From Thermoplasmatales archaeon UBA447 (GTDB lineage: Archaea; Thermoplasmatota; Thermoplasmata; Thermoplasmatales; Thermoplasmataceae), in contig DARE01000008.1 in assembly GCA_002503205.1 (NCBI GenBank), forward strand, positions 1 through 64,000: a stretch of DNA of 64,000 nt. Reading direction: 5' to 3'. Below the pieces are notes generated by a model. That model was not told the origin of the DNA. It made no database searches and worked only from the letters and a program-made list of their open reading frames with translations. The position numbers and the translations under genes are program-made. How positions within the stretch are numbered: the stretch's first letter is position 1; each line of letters begins with the position of its first letter. Shown here in pieces: positions 34,901-49,100 of this stretch.

Positions 34901-35929
34901 TTATGCTTTTCCCTCTGGGCACCTGAATACCTTCAAAGTTACCTGATAGTGCCAGTTATGTGGCGAGTATGATTTCACGACCTTTGAATCTGAAACATCC
35001 AGAATATAACCCATGTGCCGTGCCCTTGCTGTGATTTCTCTATGAATCTGATCAATTTCCCCCGTTGGGGCAAGAAGATGCATTACTATTTCCGTACCCT
35101 CGTGGGACCTGAAAAGTGCACTGGAAAGAAAATCCATGGAAGAAAAATGGCCCATAATTATGAGATCAGCCTTCAACGAATCCCATGAATTGCGGCAATC
35201 TGAGTTCACCGCCTTGATCCTAGATTCCAACCCGTTTAAGGAGATATTTCGAAGTAGATATCTGTAGGAAACAGGATTTATTTCGCTGCAGTAGACAACT
35301 TTAGCTCCTGAATATTTTGCACAAGGCAGTGCGAAGTAGCCTATCCCTGAGAACATATCCAGAACAGCCTTGCCCTCAAGGTTCCTGTTCCGGAGAATCC
35401 CTCTGACATTAACGTTCCCAGGCGAGAACATAACCTTCTGAGGATCGAATTTGAACAGGACACCATTTTCACGGTGCAATACCTCATGTGATTTCCCATG
35501 AATCAGATGAAGGGCTGGTACCCTCTCTACTCCTCTTACTCTGGAGATGTCCAGATAGATCGCCTTTGCACCTGTGAATTTCAGCAGTAGTTTCAATGCC
35601 CTTTTCGAGGGCATTTTCCCATTATTTGACTTGATAACTATGGAGTCTCCCAGCCTGATCCACTTTCTTGGGACAAAGTACTTTGAAGTGGCCTTCAGCC
35701 TTATTTTTCTCAGATAATAGTGTGGTGAATCTGCCAATTCTCTGTTCCAGAAATTATCTATTCCAATTTCAAAGCCATCTATTGAAACATTATCCTTAAC
35801 GGGAATCAGAATAGTGTCACCAGATCTTCGAATGTGGTACCTCTTATCGATAACATTTCTCCTTAGAAGTCTGGAGATGAGCTCATTTGCCCCTTCTTTC
35901 AGGACCGCTATCATTGGCCTTTCTGTCAT
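34901..35929 (-). CDS. Taw2-like tRNA wybutosine transferase (Trm5/Taw2 family)
   Basis: The product is 342 residues from the ATG at 35929, preferred over an in-frame ATG at 35983. It shares the Trm5 layout, with SAM motif DMFSGIGYF, but the catalytic NLP/NPP stretch of methyltransferases is replaced by MGHFSS. That change is the mark of Taw2/Tyw2 enzymes, which move the aminocarboxypropyl group of SAM to the wyosine base at position 37 of tRNA-Phe. It would act after Trm5 (encoded at 15564). Taw1 was not seen in this window. Confidence 0.82.
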   Translation of the reverse strand: MTERPMIAVLKEGANELISRLLRRNVIDKRYHIRRSGDTILIPVKDNVSIDGFEIGIDNFWNRELADSPHYYLRKIRLKATSKYFVPRKWIRLGDSIVIKSNNGKMPSKRALKLLLKFTGAKAIYLDISRVRGVERVPALHLIHGKSHEVLHRENGVLFKFDPQKVMFSPGNVNVRGILRNRNLEGKAVLDMFSGIGYFALPCAKYSGAKVVYCSEINPVSYRYLLRNISLNGLESRIKAVNSDCRNSWDSLKADLIIMGHFSSMDFLSSALFRSHEGTEIVMHLLAPTGEIDQIHREITARARHMGYILDVSDSKVVKSYSPHNWHYQVTLKVFRCPEGKA

Positions 35930-36017
35930 TTTCCGGATCCAGGATAGTTTGAAATGCATTAAAAAAATTCCATTTCGCTGCAACTATCAAAGTATGCAGG
36001 AAATTGCAAGAAGATAA

Positions 36018-36932
36018 ATGTCTAAAATCAATATCACCCAAATGAGGCTCAGGGTTGGAACAAGGCCTAGCCAGCTTGCAGTTAGACAGGCTGAACTTGT
36101 GAAGGCCGCTCTTTCAAGAACTGGTATAGAGAGCGATATTGTGAAGATTGAATCACATGGTGACAGAGATCACCAGACAGCTCTTTCAGGGTTCAAAGGA
36201 GCGGGAGTCTTCGTATCGAGCCTCAACGACGCACTTCTTGCTGGCAGCATAGACATTGCAGTCCACAGTGCCAAAGACCTTCCTTCTGAGTTGCCTGAAG
36301 ATCTTTCAATTAACGCTGTTCTGGAGAGGGGGCCGCACAATGATTCTCTTGTCTCAGACACCTCTCTTGAGAAATTACCGTCCGGTGCAGTAATAGGAAG
36401 CTCCAGCCCCAGGAGATCATTCATGTTGAAAAGAGTCAGGCCAGATCTTCTTGTCAGAGACATAAGAGGAAATGTAGATACAAGACTGAGAAAGCTTGAA
36501 AATGGAGAATATGACGCGATTATTCTTGCGGAGGCTGGGCTCAAACGACTTGGTATTTCAGTCCAGCGTCAGCTGCTACCTGAAACTGACTTTGTTCCTG
36601 CACCATGCCAGGGAATAATAGCTGTTGTTTGCAGAAAAAGCCACAAGGACTATCAAAAAATTTCCTCCATAACAGATCAGGTGACAATGGAGCAGATGAA
36701 AATTGAGAGGAGTTTAACAGCCTCAATGGCTCTTGGCTGTTCTGCTCCCGCAGGTATTTTTGCCAGATATAATGATAGAGAATACGAGGTAATATCATCA
36801 TTCTATTCCAGAGACGGAAAAAGGCACACCGATATCAGCGGAACCGTACAAGGGGAGAAGGATCTAGGAGAACTGCTGGATAGAATGAAGAAATCTGTTC
36901 CATCAGACTACGGGCTTGGGGATAGCCAATGA
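36018..36932 (+). CDS. hemC: Hydroxymethylbilane synthase (porphobilinogen deaminase)
   Basis: The product is 304 residues. It starts with LRVGTRPSQLAVRQ (about 11-24), has the substrate-binding DIRGNVDTRLRKL stretch (about 148-160), and the dipyrromethane cofactor cysteine in ALGCSAPAG (about 238-246). It joins four porphobilinogens into hydroxymethylbilane on the path to haem and other tetrapyrroles. It overlaps hemD by four bases. The earlier and later haem genes are not in this window. Confidence 0.96.
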   Translation: MSKINITQMRLRVGTRPSQLAVRQAELVKAALSRTGIESDIVKIESHGDRDHQTALSGFKGAGVFVSSLNDALLAGSIDIAVHSAKDLPSELPEDLSINAVLERGPHNDSLVSDTSLEKLPSGAVIGSSSPRRSFMLKRVRPDLLVRDIRGNVDTRLRKLENGEYDAIILAEAGLKRLGISVQRQLLPETDFVPAPCQGIIAVVCRKSHKDYQKISSITDQVTMEQMKIERSLTASMALGCSAPAGIFARYNDREYEVISSFYSRDGKRHTDISGTVQGEKDLGELLDRMKKSVPSDYGLGDSQ

Positions 36933-37648
36933 GTGAACCATGCCGGATAATTATAACTACGAGGCCATCCTGGAAATTCAAGCCAATTAGGGTTCCTGAA
37001 GGATTCAGGATCATCAATATACCACTTACGGAAATCACCCCTATTTCTGTTGACTGGAACCATATCAGGGCCTTCGCACCGCAGGTTCTCATCTTTACGA
37101 GTACAGTTGGGGCCAGGATATTTATTGAGAGTGAGAATGAATTTGTGTCAGATAAAATTGAGGTTATTGCAATTGGAAGTGCTACAGCCAGTGAACTTTC
37201 CTCAAGATTCAGCAATATAACTGTTCCTGCCAGTCGGAATTCTGATGGCATAGTTGATTTGCTCAGCTCAGGAAACTACAATGGAAGAAAGATTGCCGTT
37301 TTCTCCAGCGCCAAAAGCAACCGGATAATACAGAACTATCTCTCAAAAAACAATTACACATACATACAGTGTGATCTTTATGATGCACTTCCTGTCTCCA
37401 GTAGCAAAATCACTGAATATCTTACAAGAAATGATGTTGCTGCAGTTATAATCACATCCTCGCAGGAGGCCGAAGTATTTATGGATATTGCCGGCCCACA
37501 GGCAGCTCTGAAACCTCTTTATGCAATAGGTGAAACTACTGCTTCTACAATGAATAGGATAGGAATTCCCCCTTCAGAACCATTGGGAAAATCAGATCTG
37601 GAATCACTTGTTAAAGAAATATGCAGGAAATTCTCAGGCAGTACCTAA
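36929..37648 (+). CDS. hemD: Uroporphyrinogen-III synthase
   Basis: The product is 239 residues. The family is poorly conserved, but the two-lobe alternation of short strands and helices, the LIFTSTVGARIFIE segment (about 50-63), the AIGSATASEL turn and a late IITSSQEAEVF plus YAIGETTASTM arrangement are typical. It closes and inverts ring D of hydroxymethylbilane. Position directly after hemC with an ATGA overlap makes the assignment firm. Confidence 0.9.
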   Translation: MSEPCRIIITTRPSWKFKPIRVPEGFRIINIPLTEITPISVDWNHIRAFAPQVLIFTSTVGARIFIESENEFVSDKIEVIAIGSATASELSSRFSNITVPASRNSDGIVDLLSSGNYNGRKIAVFSSAKSNRIIQNYLSKNNYTYIQCDLYDALPVSSSKITEYLTRNDVAAVIITSSQEAEVFMDIAGPQAALKPLYAIGETTASTMNRIGIPPSEPLGKSDLESLVKEICRKFSGST

Positions 37649-37650
37649 AA

Positions 37651-37725
37651 TAGCGGGGAATGGATTTGAACCATTGATCTACGGGTTATGAGCCCGTCGG
37701 GATCTCCTAACTACCCCACCCCGCT
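37651..37725 (-). tRNA. Initiator tRNA-Met (CAT)
   Basis: On the minus strand the 75-base sequence folds as a tRNA: acceptor AGCGGGG/CCCCGCT, anticodon stem ACGGG/CCCGT around loop CTCATAA, five-base variable loop, T-stem AATGG/CCATT with loop TTCAAAT, discriminator A. The A1-U72 acceptor pair and three G-C pairs next to the anticodon loop are the archaeal initiator marks, so I call it the initiator rather than the elongator. There is no intron. It lies 44 bases downstream of the KH protein gene, with a TATA-like box of its own between. Confidence 0.93.
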
Positions 37726-37740
37726 TCCCACAGGTATACG

Positions 37741-37756
37741 TGCGTAAAATAATAGG
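37741..37756 (-). promoter_or_regulatory. TATA box for the initiator tRNA gene
   Basis: On the minus strand it reads CCTATTATTTTACGCA, centred about 24-27 bases before the tRNA 5' end, so the tRNA can be transcribed separately from the upstream KH/Rio1/aIF1A genes. Confidence 0.5.
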
Positions 37757-37769
37757 TTTTGCATCGCCT

Positions 37770-38363
37770 CTATCCGAAAGACTCTTCTATCTTCCGGATT
37801 CTCATATCACGGGCATTCCTCTCCAGATATGTATAGACGGTTCTCTGCTTGCTTCCATTGATAAGCATTGTAACTGCCTCCTTTGCAAATTCCATTGAAA
37901 CATAATCCCCAATTATTGAAACTGTGTCACCATAGATTGAAATTGCAGTTGTCGTGAGTTCCTCTACAATCTGGCGGGTACGGCCACTTGTGCCAATGAG
38001 CCTCGCCTTTATCTGCGAAATTCGTTTTGAGCCGGGATTTGCAAAATCTCTCAGTGAAATGACTGCCAACTGGAAATTCTCCTGATACAGCAATAGAGCC
38101 TTTTCTGGGTTGAATCCTCTTCCTATGGCCTGAATCACGCTGTTTGTGATCACTGACTTAAGAGGATCGCCCCTTCCCTGCACCTCTACAATTCCAGTCT
38201 CTGAATCTATTAGAAGATTGCATTCCCCAATTCTCTCAATTAGTTTTTTTGTGCTTCCTTTTTTCCCAATGAGAACAGCAACGCGCTCTTCAGGTATCTT
38301 CACTTCTGCTGGCATCTGTTCTGGGAGTTCGTCCGTCATGTCTATCCTCTTATTATCCATCAT
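37770..38363 (-). CDS. KH-domain RNA-binding protein (Dim2/Pno1-like)
   Basis: The product is 197 residues from ATG 38363 (38360 is next to it). Two KH-type folds are seen: the first around VAVLIGKKGSTKKLIE (about 24-39), the second degenerate around RLIGTSGRTRQIVEEL (about 120-135), with the family's late YTYLERNARDM tail. Eukaryotic Pno1/Dim2 and archaeal relatives bind the 3' end of small-subunit rRNA precursor and cooperate with Rio1. The upstream open frame to 38456 overlaps rio1 and is rejected. It starts two bases after the rio1 stop. Confidence 0.88.
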   Translation of the reverse strand: MMDNKRIDMTDELPEQMPAEVKIPEERVAVLIGKKGSTKKLIERIGECNLLIDSETGIVEVQGRGDPLKSVITNSVIQAIGRGFNPEKALLLYQENFQLAVISLRDFANPGSKRISQIKARLIGTSGRTRQIVEELTTTAISIYGDTVSIIGDYVSMEFAKEAVTMLINGSKQRTVYTYLERNARDMRIRKIEESFG

Positions 38364-38365
38364 TA

Positions 38366-39136
38366 TTAAGCCTTTCCAGATTTTATAGGGGGCTTCACAT
38401 ACTTGAGTGAATCCTCCATGCTGCAATCTACCCCCTTTTTCCTGAAAAAAACGCATATATTCTTGATGTCCCGCTCCAGGAAATAGTCAGCTGCAGGATG
38501 CTCTCTCGATACTGACTGAGCCATGTCCAGCAGGTACGGCTTCGCCCTGTATATGAGGACGTTGTATTCACTCAAGTCTGCGTGAACCAGCTTGGCCTTG
38601 CCATAAAGATCTTTGACAGAATCCATTATCTGATCAAAGGTTTTCTGAAAGTCTACTTCTGTGTCTTTTAACATCGGTGCTCCACGCGTACTCGTTCCGA
38701 GGTAAGACATCATGAGAAGATTCTTATGGAATGCTATAGGGCGGGGAGCATTTATCCTGTACCTGCGGCATTCACTTAGATTTGTGAATTCTTTTCTGGC
38801 CCACAGGTACACAAGCGAAGACCTTGTAAGATGCTCCTTTGAGAACCTGTAATCCCCATCTATGTACTTCCAGATATTTGAGAATCGCAGTGTGGACATC
38901 TTGTAAATCTTTATTGCAACTGCTTTGCCATCAAGATATGCCTTGAATACGATTGATTCCTTCCCGCTTGAAATTGGATAATCTATATAGTCAACCCGGT
39001 ATCTGCTCACGAGTTCATATATTGCCTTCAGAGTCCTGCTGTCAAATACAAGATCAGCAGTCTTCCTTTCCATCTGGAGACTCTGGAGAAATTCCCCGGA
39101 TTTTAGAAGCTTTTCGAGAGCAGAGAGATCTTCCAT
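38366..39136 (-). CDS. rio1: Rio1 serine/threonine protein kinase
   Basis: The product is 256 residues. The glycine-loop equivalent SSGKESIVFKA (about 57-67), the ATP-binding lysine in AIKIYK (about 74-79), the catalytic HADLSEYN (about 187-194) and the metal aspartate in LLDMAQSVS (about 203-211) match the RIO1 family. It acts late in 40S/30S subunit maturation. It lies between aIF1A and the Dim2-like gene, all on the minus strand. Confidence 0.93.
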   Translation of the reverse strand: MEDLSALEKLLKSGEFLQSLQMERKTADLVFDSRTLKAIYELVSRYRVDYIDYPISSGKESIVFKAYLDGKAVAIKIYKMSTLRFSNIWKYIDGDYRFSKEHLTRSSLVYLWARKEFTNLSECRRYRINAPRPIAFHKNLLMMSYLGTSTRGAPMLKDTEVDFQKTFDQIMDSVKDLYGKAKLVHADLSEYNVLIYRAKPYLLDMAQSVSREHPAADYFLERDIKNICVFFRKKGVDCSMEDSLKYVKPPIKSGKA

Positions 39137-39185
39137 CTATACCTTTATTATAACAGACCCGTAAATAATGATTGGGAAATTCCCA

Positions 39186-39536
39186 TTACTTGAATATGTT
39201 TATAACCTCTGGCAAAAGTTTGCTTCTGCTGAGATATGATGCCTGTGTTTTTGTGTATCTGTAAACAACATCTGCCTTCTCACTCTGAAACTGCCACGGT
39301 TTCACAATGACCAGATCACCCTCTCTTATCCACATCCTTTTCTTCATCTTACCAGGTATACGGGAGTTTCGTGTGAACCCATCCTCACACATTACGTTCA
39401 GATGTGATGCTCCTGCAAGCTTTTCAACAATTCCGAACATCTCTCCTCTCCTCTTGTTCGGCAGTATGACTCGTACACCTTCTCCGTAGCCCTCTTCCTC
39501 TGACGGAGTATCATTAAAATCTACATCATCTTCCAT
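39186..39536 (-). CDS. eif1A: Translation initiation factor aIF1A
   Basis: The product is 116 residues. The OB fold is clear: VRVILPNKRRGEMFGIVEKL, HLNVMCEDG and the TRNSRIPGKMKKRMWIREGD stretch (about 54-73), followed by VIVKPWQFQ. It binds in the A site of the small subunit and guides start-codon selection with the initiator tRNA. The acidic N-terminal 20 residues are usual. A TATA-like box about 35 bases upstream (near 39562-39575) drives it, and rio1 and the KH gene follow. Confidence 0.95.
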   Translation of the reverse strand: MEDDVDFNDTPSEEEGYGEGVRVILPNKRRGEMFGIVEKLAGASHLNVMCEDGFTRNSRIPGKMKKRMWIREGDLVIVKPWQFQSEKADVVYRYTKTQASYLSRSKLLPEVINIFK

Positions 39537-39581
39537 TTAGCCCGTTGTTATGGGATAAACGTTAATAAATATGGTGACAGA

Positions 39582-39603
39582 ATTTAAAAAAAAAGAAAAA
39601 AAT
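39582..39603 (-). terminator. T-tract terminator after the permease gene
   Basis: On the minus strand the 15 bases after the permease stop are followed by a run that is almost entirely T, interrupted by one C. Such T-tracts terminate archaeal RNA polymerase. Confidence 0.55.
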
Positions 39604-39617
39604 GTAAAATATGGTGT

Positions 39618-41390
39618 TTAATCTGTTCCCTCTGTCAGGGCGATACTGTTGTCAATTGCTTTCCTGATCTCATCGTCGGGGAATGCCGTTTTTACTGCCC
39701 AGATGTAGAATATTATGGAAGCTACTATGTCGATGAACCAGTCCACTGGTATGGCAGCATGTCCCGGAATCACAAGGGAATTTGCAAGGCTGTGGAATGG
39801 CGTAAATTCTCCAAATGTCAACAGAACCAGGTTGAACAGCAGGAGGACTATGACCCACAGTCCTGATCTCAGATCCTTTGCAAAGTTTCTGTCCTTTGCA
39901 TATCCGTAGAGTATGAATCCTATGAGAATTATAACGATCAGGATATACCCACCATATGGATCGGTAGATGAGTCCAGACCGCCTGCGCCCCAGTAGATCA
40001 GGAGCCCAGATATTATGAAAGCAAGGATACCGATCACACTGTGCCCTCTCAGGAGGAATGGCCTCTTCAGATTCGGATGGGATTTTCTGAAAGCTACAAG
40101 AGCGACCGGCCCGATTATATATGAGAAAACTCCAGTTGTTGTAACAATGGAGGTCAAAGCTGACCATGCTCCCCCAATGGTCGAAACAAGATAACCCACA
40201 GCAGCAGCAACAAGCAGTATTATTGTCACAATGAATGTGGTCACCAGTCCAAGAGTGGGTATTCTCGATTTGGGGCTGACCTTAAAGAACCCGGATGAAA
40301 GGTACCCTTCTTTTGCTGTTCCGTACAGGACACGTGAGGTTGACCCCATATACTGGCTCAGGGTACCTGTTGGGCTTACCACACCGTCAATAACCAGGAC
40401 AACTCCAAGAGCTCCAAGACCAAGTCCCACTGCCTCATAGAAGAATGGAAATGTGTACATAGGAAGCGATGTGGATAGACCAGACCATGAGTATGCTGCA
40501 AGGGTACCGGTACCGAAGGTGGACGAGTTGAAGTTAATTGACCCTATGAATGCGACCTCCAGAAGTGTGTAAATGCCTATCCCAGTCAAAACCACAGCCA
40601 CAAGTGCCTTCCATATATCTGAACCTGGTGATTTGGCTTCAGCTGCCATTTCAACCGGCTGCCTGAATCCGAGGAATGCAAACACAACACCAGTGGTGGG
40701 AAGAGCACTGAAAACAGGATCAATTCCGTACGGTGCAAAGCCTGCAAAACCTTTTCCGCCTGAGGTGAAGTTTACACCAAAGCCGTGCTGCAATCCGAAT
40801 ATTAGAAGCAGGATAACAGCGATTGGGGGAATGACAAGCTTCCAGATGGTCATCCCAAAGTTCGTCTTGATCAGACCCTTAAGCCCTATGAAATTCACAT
40901 AGAAGAATGCCACCGAAAACGCGGCTGCCACTATGACTCCATAATAGGAAGGTATTCCTGAGGAGTTTACAAGAACCAGTGTACTTGCAGGTGCATAAAA
41001 ACCAATGGCGCCCTGAAGTATCTGAACAACAGCCACCGCTTCTACTGCCGGAACTGCAATGTATGTGAGAATTGTACTCCATGCAATTATTGATGCAGCT
41101 ATACCCCCATGAGTAAAATTGGCGTATCTTGCTGCACCTCCTGCAATAGGTACTGATGTCGAGATTTCTGACCAGGCCAGAGCTATTATAAGGATAAATA
41201 TACCACCTATTATCCATGAAAGGATAGAGGCAGGCCCCGCTGCACTGGCGGTCTCATAACTTCCGAAGAGCCATCCGGAGCCTATAACTGCTGTGAGACC
41301 GGCAAAATAGAGGTCCCGCAGGCGCATTCCACGCTTCAGTTTGTTTGTCTCCAAAGATTGCCCAGTTCCACTTACATGTGCGTCTGTCAT
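39618..41390 (-). CDS. APC-superfamily amino acid permease
   Basis: The product is 590 residues with about 14 hydrophobic segments. The first helix has the unwound GSGWLFGSY stretch (about 36-44) typical of APC transporters, and a helix-6-type GVVFAFLGFRQPVEMAAE turn (about 217-234) with the glutamine/proline seen in archaeal family members. It probably imports amino acids with protons, as expected in acid-loving peptide-users. The ATG at 41390 is favoured over a TTG at 41396. Upstream lie a strong TATA box and an inverted repeat. It is separated from the convergent-looking nusA end by 87 bases. Confidence 0.85.
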   Translation of the reverse strand: MTDAHVSGTGQSLETNKLKRGMRLRDLYFAGLTAVIGSGWLFGSYETASAAGPASILSWIIGGIFILIIALAWSEISTSVPIAGGAARYANFTHGGIAASIIAWSTILTYIAVPAVEAVAVVQILQGAIGFYAPASTLVLVNSSGIPSYYGVIVAAAFSVAFFYVNFIGLKGLIKTNFGMTIWKLVIPPIAVILLLIFGLQHGFGVNFTSGGKGFAGFAPYGIDPVFSALPTTGVVFAFLGFRQPVEMAAEAKSPGSDIWKALVAVVLTGIGIYTLLEVAFIGSINFNSSTFGTGTLAAYSWSGLSTSLPMYTFPFFYEAVGLGLGALGVVLVIDGVVSPTGTLSQYMGSTSRVLYGTAKEGYLSSGFFKVSPKSRIPTLGLVTTFIVTIILLVAAAVGYLVSTIGGAWSALTSIVTTTGVFSYIIGPVALVAFRKSHPNLKRPFLLRGHSVIGILAFIISGLLIYWGAGGLDSSTDPYGGYILIVIILIGFILYGYAKDRNFAKDLRSGLWVIVLLLFNLVLLTFGEFTPFHSLANSLVIPGHAAIPVDWFIDIVASIIFYIWAVKTAFPDDEIRKAIDNSIALTEGTD

Positions 41391-41402
41391 TATCAATCAG
41401 TA

Positions 41403-41420
41403 AAAAGTTGGACGACTTTT
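41403..41420. promoter_or_regulatory. Inverted repeat next to the permease promoter
   Basis: AAAAGT (41403-41408) and ACTTTT (41415-41420) are inverted around six bases. They lie between the TATA element (about 41421-41435, minus strand TATTTATATATC) and the permease start, at the likely transcription start. This is a plausible operator for an Lrp-type amino-acid regulator, on position alone. Confidence 0.35.
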
Positions 41421-41483
41421 AGATATATAAATATTCTTATACTTTTTAAGAAAATATATATTTTATTGTTTTAGGGTCAAGAG

Positions 41484-41912
41484 TTACTGCTTTATGTTGA
41501 CACTTCTAACATTAAATGCCCTTGCAATGGCCTCCCGGAAGAGTTTTATGTTTCTGCCCTCCTTTCCGATGGCCTTTCCCACGTCGTTCTGGTTTACGCC
41601 TACAAGGACATCCGTACTTCCTTCCCTCCATGTGACAATAATTTCCCTTACTCCGAACCTGTGGAAAATATTTCTAACAAAGGTTATCAGGTCTCTGGAT
41701 TGCTCTGCCACCAAAACATGTTTGTTGGTTCTTTCCCTTATGGTAGCCAGGGCATTCTCGTTCTTTCTGAATAGATCCTGGAGTTTGCGTTCCCCCACAA
41801 TGAAAAGTATCATATCCTCGTTTTCCGAGCACTCCTTTACTTCCACGTGGGAAACCTTTTCAAACAGGGTTATGTAACCCATTATTTTGTTGTCTATGGT
41901 GATCTCTTTCAT
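41484..41912 (-). CDS. nusA: NusA-like KH-domain protein
   Basis: The product is 142 residues, the short archaeal NusA form lacking the N-terminal and S1 domains of bacterial NusA. Two KH folds are visible; the second has GVNQNDVGKAIGKEGRNIKL (about 103-122) with the GxxG loop. It is the last gene of the RNA polymerase operon here. In many archaea eL30 lies between rpoA'' and nusA and uS12/uS7 follow; none of these is present. Confidence 0.92.
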   Translation of the reverse strand: MKEITIDNKIMGYITLFEKVSHVEVKECSENEDMILFIVGERKLQDLFRKNENALATIRERTNKHVLVAEQSRDLITFVRNIFHRFGVREIIVTWREGSTDVLVGVNQNDVGKAIGKEGRNIKLFREAIARAFNVRSVNIKQ

Positions 41913-41954
41913 CTGAGCATTACCGCCTTAATACCATTCCATTGAGCGAGTGCC

Positions 41955-46143
<4,189 letters not shown>

Positions 46144-46147
<4 letters not shown>

Positions 46148-49100
46148 TTTAAATCACCCAGCACAAGTCTCATCATTACACCCATGGAACTAAGCTCGTC
46201 CCTCATAAGTTTGAAAGCATAACTTGTCTCAATTGGGTGAATATTTCCTGTATTTCCGCAGACAGGGCATCTTGGAAGTCCTCTCTTCCTATCCAGTATT
46301 GCAATATGCCCACATTTCGGATTGCCGCATACATACAGAACGGTCCCATCACTCTGGTCAAGAAGACGGTCCTTTATGACCATGGCAGCACCATGGGCTA
46401 TCAGAGTATCCCTTTCCATCTCCCCGAACCTCAGTCCACCCTGTCTTGAGCGCCCTTCGGTGGGCTGCCTTGTCAGGATCTGAACCGGTCCCCTTGATCT
46501 GGCATGGAATTTTCCTGCCACCATATGGTGCAACTTCTGGTAATAGATAACTCCTGTGAATATGTCTGCTTCAATTTTCCTTCCTGTTATTCCATCGTAC
46601 ATTATCTCTGTTGAGGAGTGCCTGAATCCATATTTCAGAAGACCATCCCTGAGGCTCTTTTCTGGTTCTCCACTGAATATAGTTCCGTCTACGATTTCTC
46701 CTTTCATTGATGCAACCTTTCCACCAATCATTTCAAGTATGTGACCCACCGTCATCCTTGACGGGATTGCATGTGGATTGATGATCAGATCTGGTACGAT
46801 GCCTTCCTCTGTGAAGGGCATATCCTCCTGAGGAACAACCGCACCTATGACCCCTTTCTGGCCATGTCTGGATGCGAACTTATCCCCAAGTTCAGGGATC
46901 CTTTCACTTCTAACCCTAATTTTAACTACCCTGCTGTTGCTTTCTGAAACCGTTAGGATAACGTTGTCAACAAAACCCTTCTCGTTGGGCCGCATTGTTA
47001 TGGAGGACTCCCTGCGCCTCTGCGGGCCAAGTTTATCAGCCCCTTCCTCCAGGAACCTTGGGGGAGAAGTCTTTCCAACTAGCACATCAGAGCCTTCCAC
47101 GTATGACTCAGGAAAGATTATTCCATTCTCATCGAGATTTCTGTAAAATTCCTCTGCTCTTGCGCCCAGAACATCATGAGTAGGGATTTCAAACTTGTCC
47201 TCCTGCCCACCAGGATATCTCCTCTCCTCTGCGCTGTATGTCCTGAAGAACGAACTTCTTCCGAGTCCCCTCTCCACTGATGATTTGTTAAATACCAGTG
47301 CGTCCTGGATATTGTAACCCTGATATGACATAATGGCCACGACAAAGTTCTGGCCGGCAGGCCTTTTGTCGTACTTTATGAAATCCATAATCTTTGTTTT
47401 AACCAGTGGAATCTGAGGATAGTGAAGCATATGTCCTCTGGTGTCCGTACGAATCTTGAAGTTTGTTGAAGCGAGCCCTATTGACTGCTTTGTCATGGCT
47501 GAGGCCATGGTGATCCTTGGAGATGAGTTGTGCTCCGGATACGGAGTAACTGATGCTACAACACCAAGAATCAATGCAGGATCAATCTCGAGATGTGTGT
47601 GCTCTTCAGAAAGTATTTTTGGAGCTTCAAATGTCCCTTCGCAAATTTCACACTGGAGCACTACAGGAGGATTTGACCTTGAATCACCCGGATTCACCCA
47701 TTTAAGTTTGCTCCTGTAAAGGTAATTGTTACAACTGGGGCATCTCTCTGGGAAGTCATATGCATAGACTGCTATGAATAGGTTCTCTTCCTCTTCGGCG
47801 TCAATGTATTCAAGTGCTCCCCTCCTTATGAGATCCTCAACGTTGAGCTCCCCTCTCGAAAGTGCATCAAGGGTTTCTCTGTTCATAACAGTGTTTCCGT
47901 TATTAACCACAATCAAAGGTCTCCTTATCCTGCCACGGTCGCAGTTTATGATCACTTCTCTTGTCTCAGGATCGTATCTTACATTGACCTCATGAGACAG
48001 TTTTCCGTTCCTTCTGTACTCCCTTACTGTTTCAGTAAGGCCTGCTGGATCCTGATGATAGCCTATAAGATCACCATTCAGGTATACTCTTCCCAGTTCT
48101 GCTTCTTCACCGAGTACCTCCATAAGGTTCATGCCCTTCAGTGTTTCAATAACTGTCTGGGAGTCGATACCCTCGGTGACATTAATGATAAGGGCAGCAT
48201 TCTTCACCAGACCGCAGTTCTGCCCCTCTGGAGTTTCGTTAGGGCAAATCCTGCCCCACTGTGTTGGATGAAGGTCCCTTGCCTCAAAGTGAGGCTGAGA
48301 TCTTGTAAGTGGAGAGATTATTCTCCTCAGATGGCTTAAGGTGCTCACATTTGAGACCCTGTCCAGCAGCTGTGATACGCCGGTTCGTCCGCCTATCCAG
48401 TTTCCAGTTGCCATCGCATGCAGGATTTTCTGTGTAAGAAGGTCCTGCCTGACTGCTGGTTTGAGCCTTATTCCCTTCTTCCTGTTGTAGGTCCTCTCGA
48501 GCTGATATTTGAGGTCCTTCATGACTGCCTGGAAGGCACTCCTGAAGAGCTCATCCAGAAGGTCTCCTGCCTCCTTGACCCTTTTATTTGCAAGATGATC
48601 CTTGTCATCCTCTTTTCTTATTCCGAGATGGAGTTCCAGTAGTGAACGGGCCATCCTTCCAAGATATACGGCCTTCTTTATTCTGTCCTCAGCCTTATCT
48701 CCAAGGTGTGGAAGCAGAGATCTGTCAAGCATCTGTGAGATCTTCTTTTCCCTGAATTCCTTCGCCTGGCCTGCTGCAAACCTCTTTTCCAGATACTGGA
48801 TTGCATCATCGTGGTTCACAACTCCATTTGGAGGGAATATCTTGGGGTTTCTTGATTCCTCAATATTTGCGTAAATTATTGGCTCCATTGCCCTGGCAGA
48901 GGATATTGAATCGTGTATGCTGACCTCCTTCTCCATTCCAAGGGCCTTCATCAGAATTACTAAGGGTATGGGTCCTGCAACACTAGGAATTGAGACGTTA
49001 ATGATTCCATCAGTTCCCTTCTCCATTGAAGTTAATGCCCGGAAACCTGCCTTCTGCGAGAATACCTTCGCTACCTCAACTCTGGATTCGTACTTTTCCT

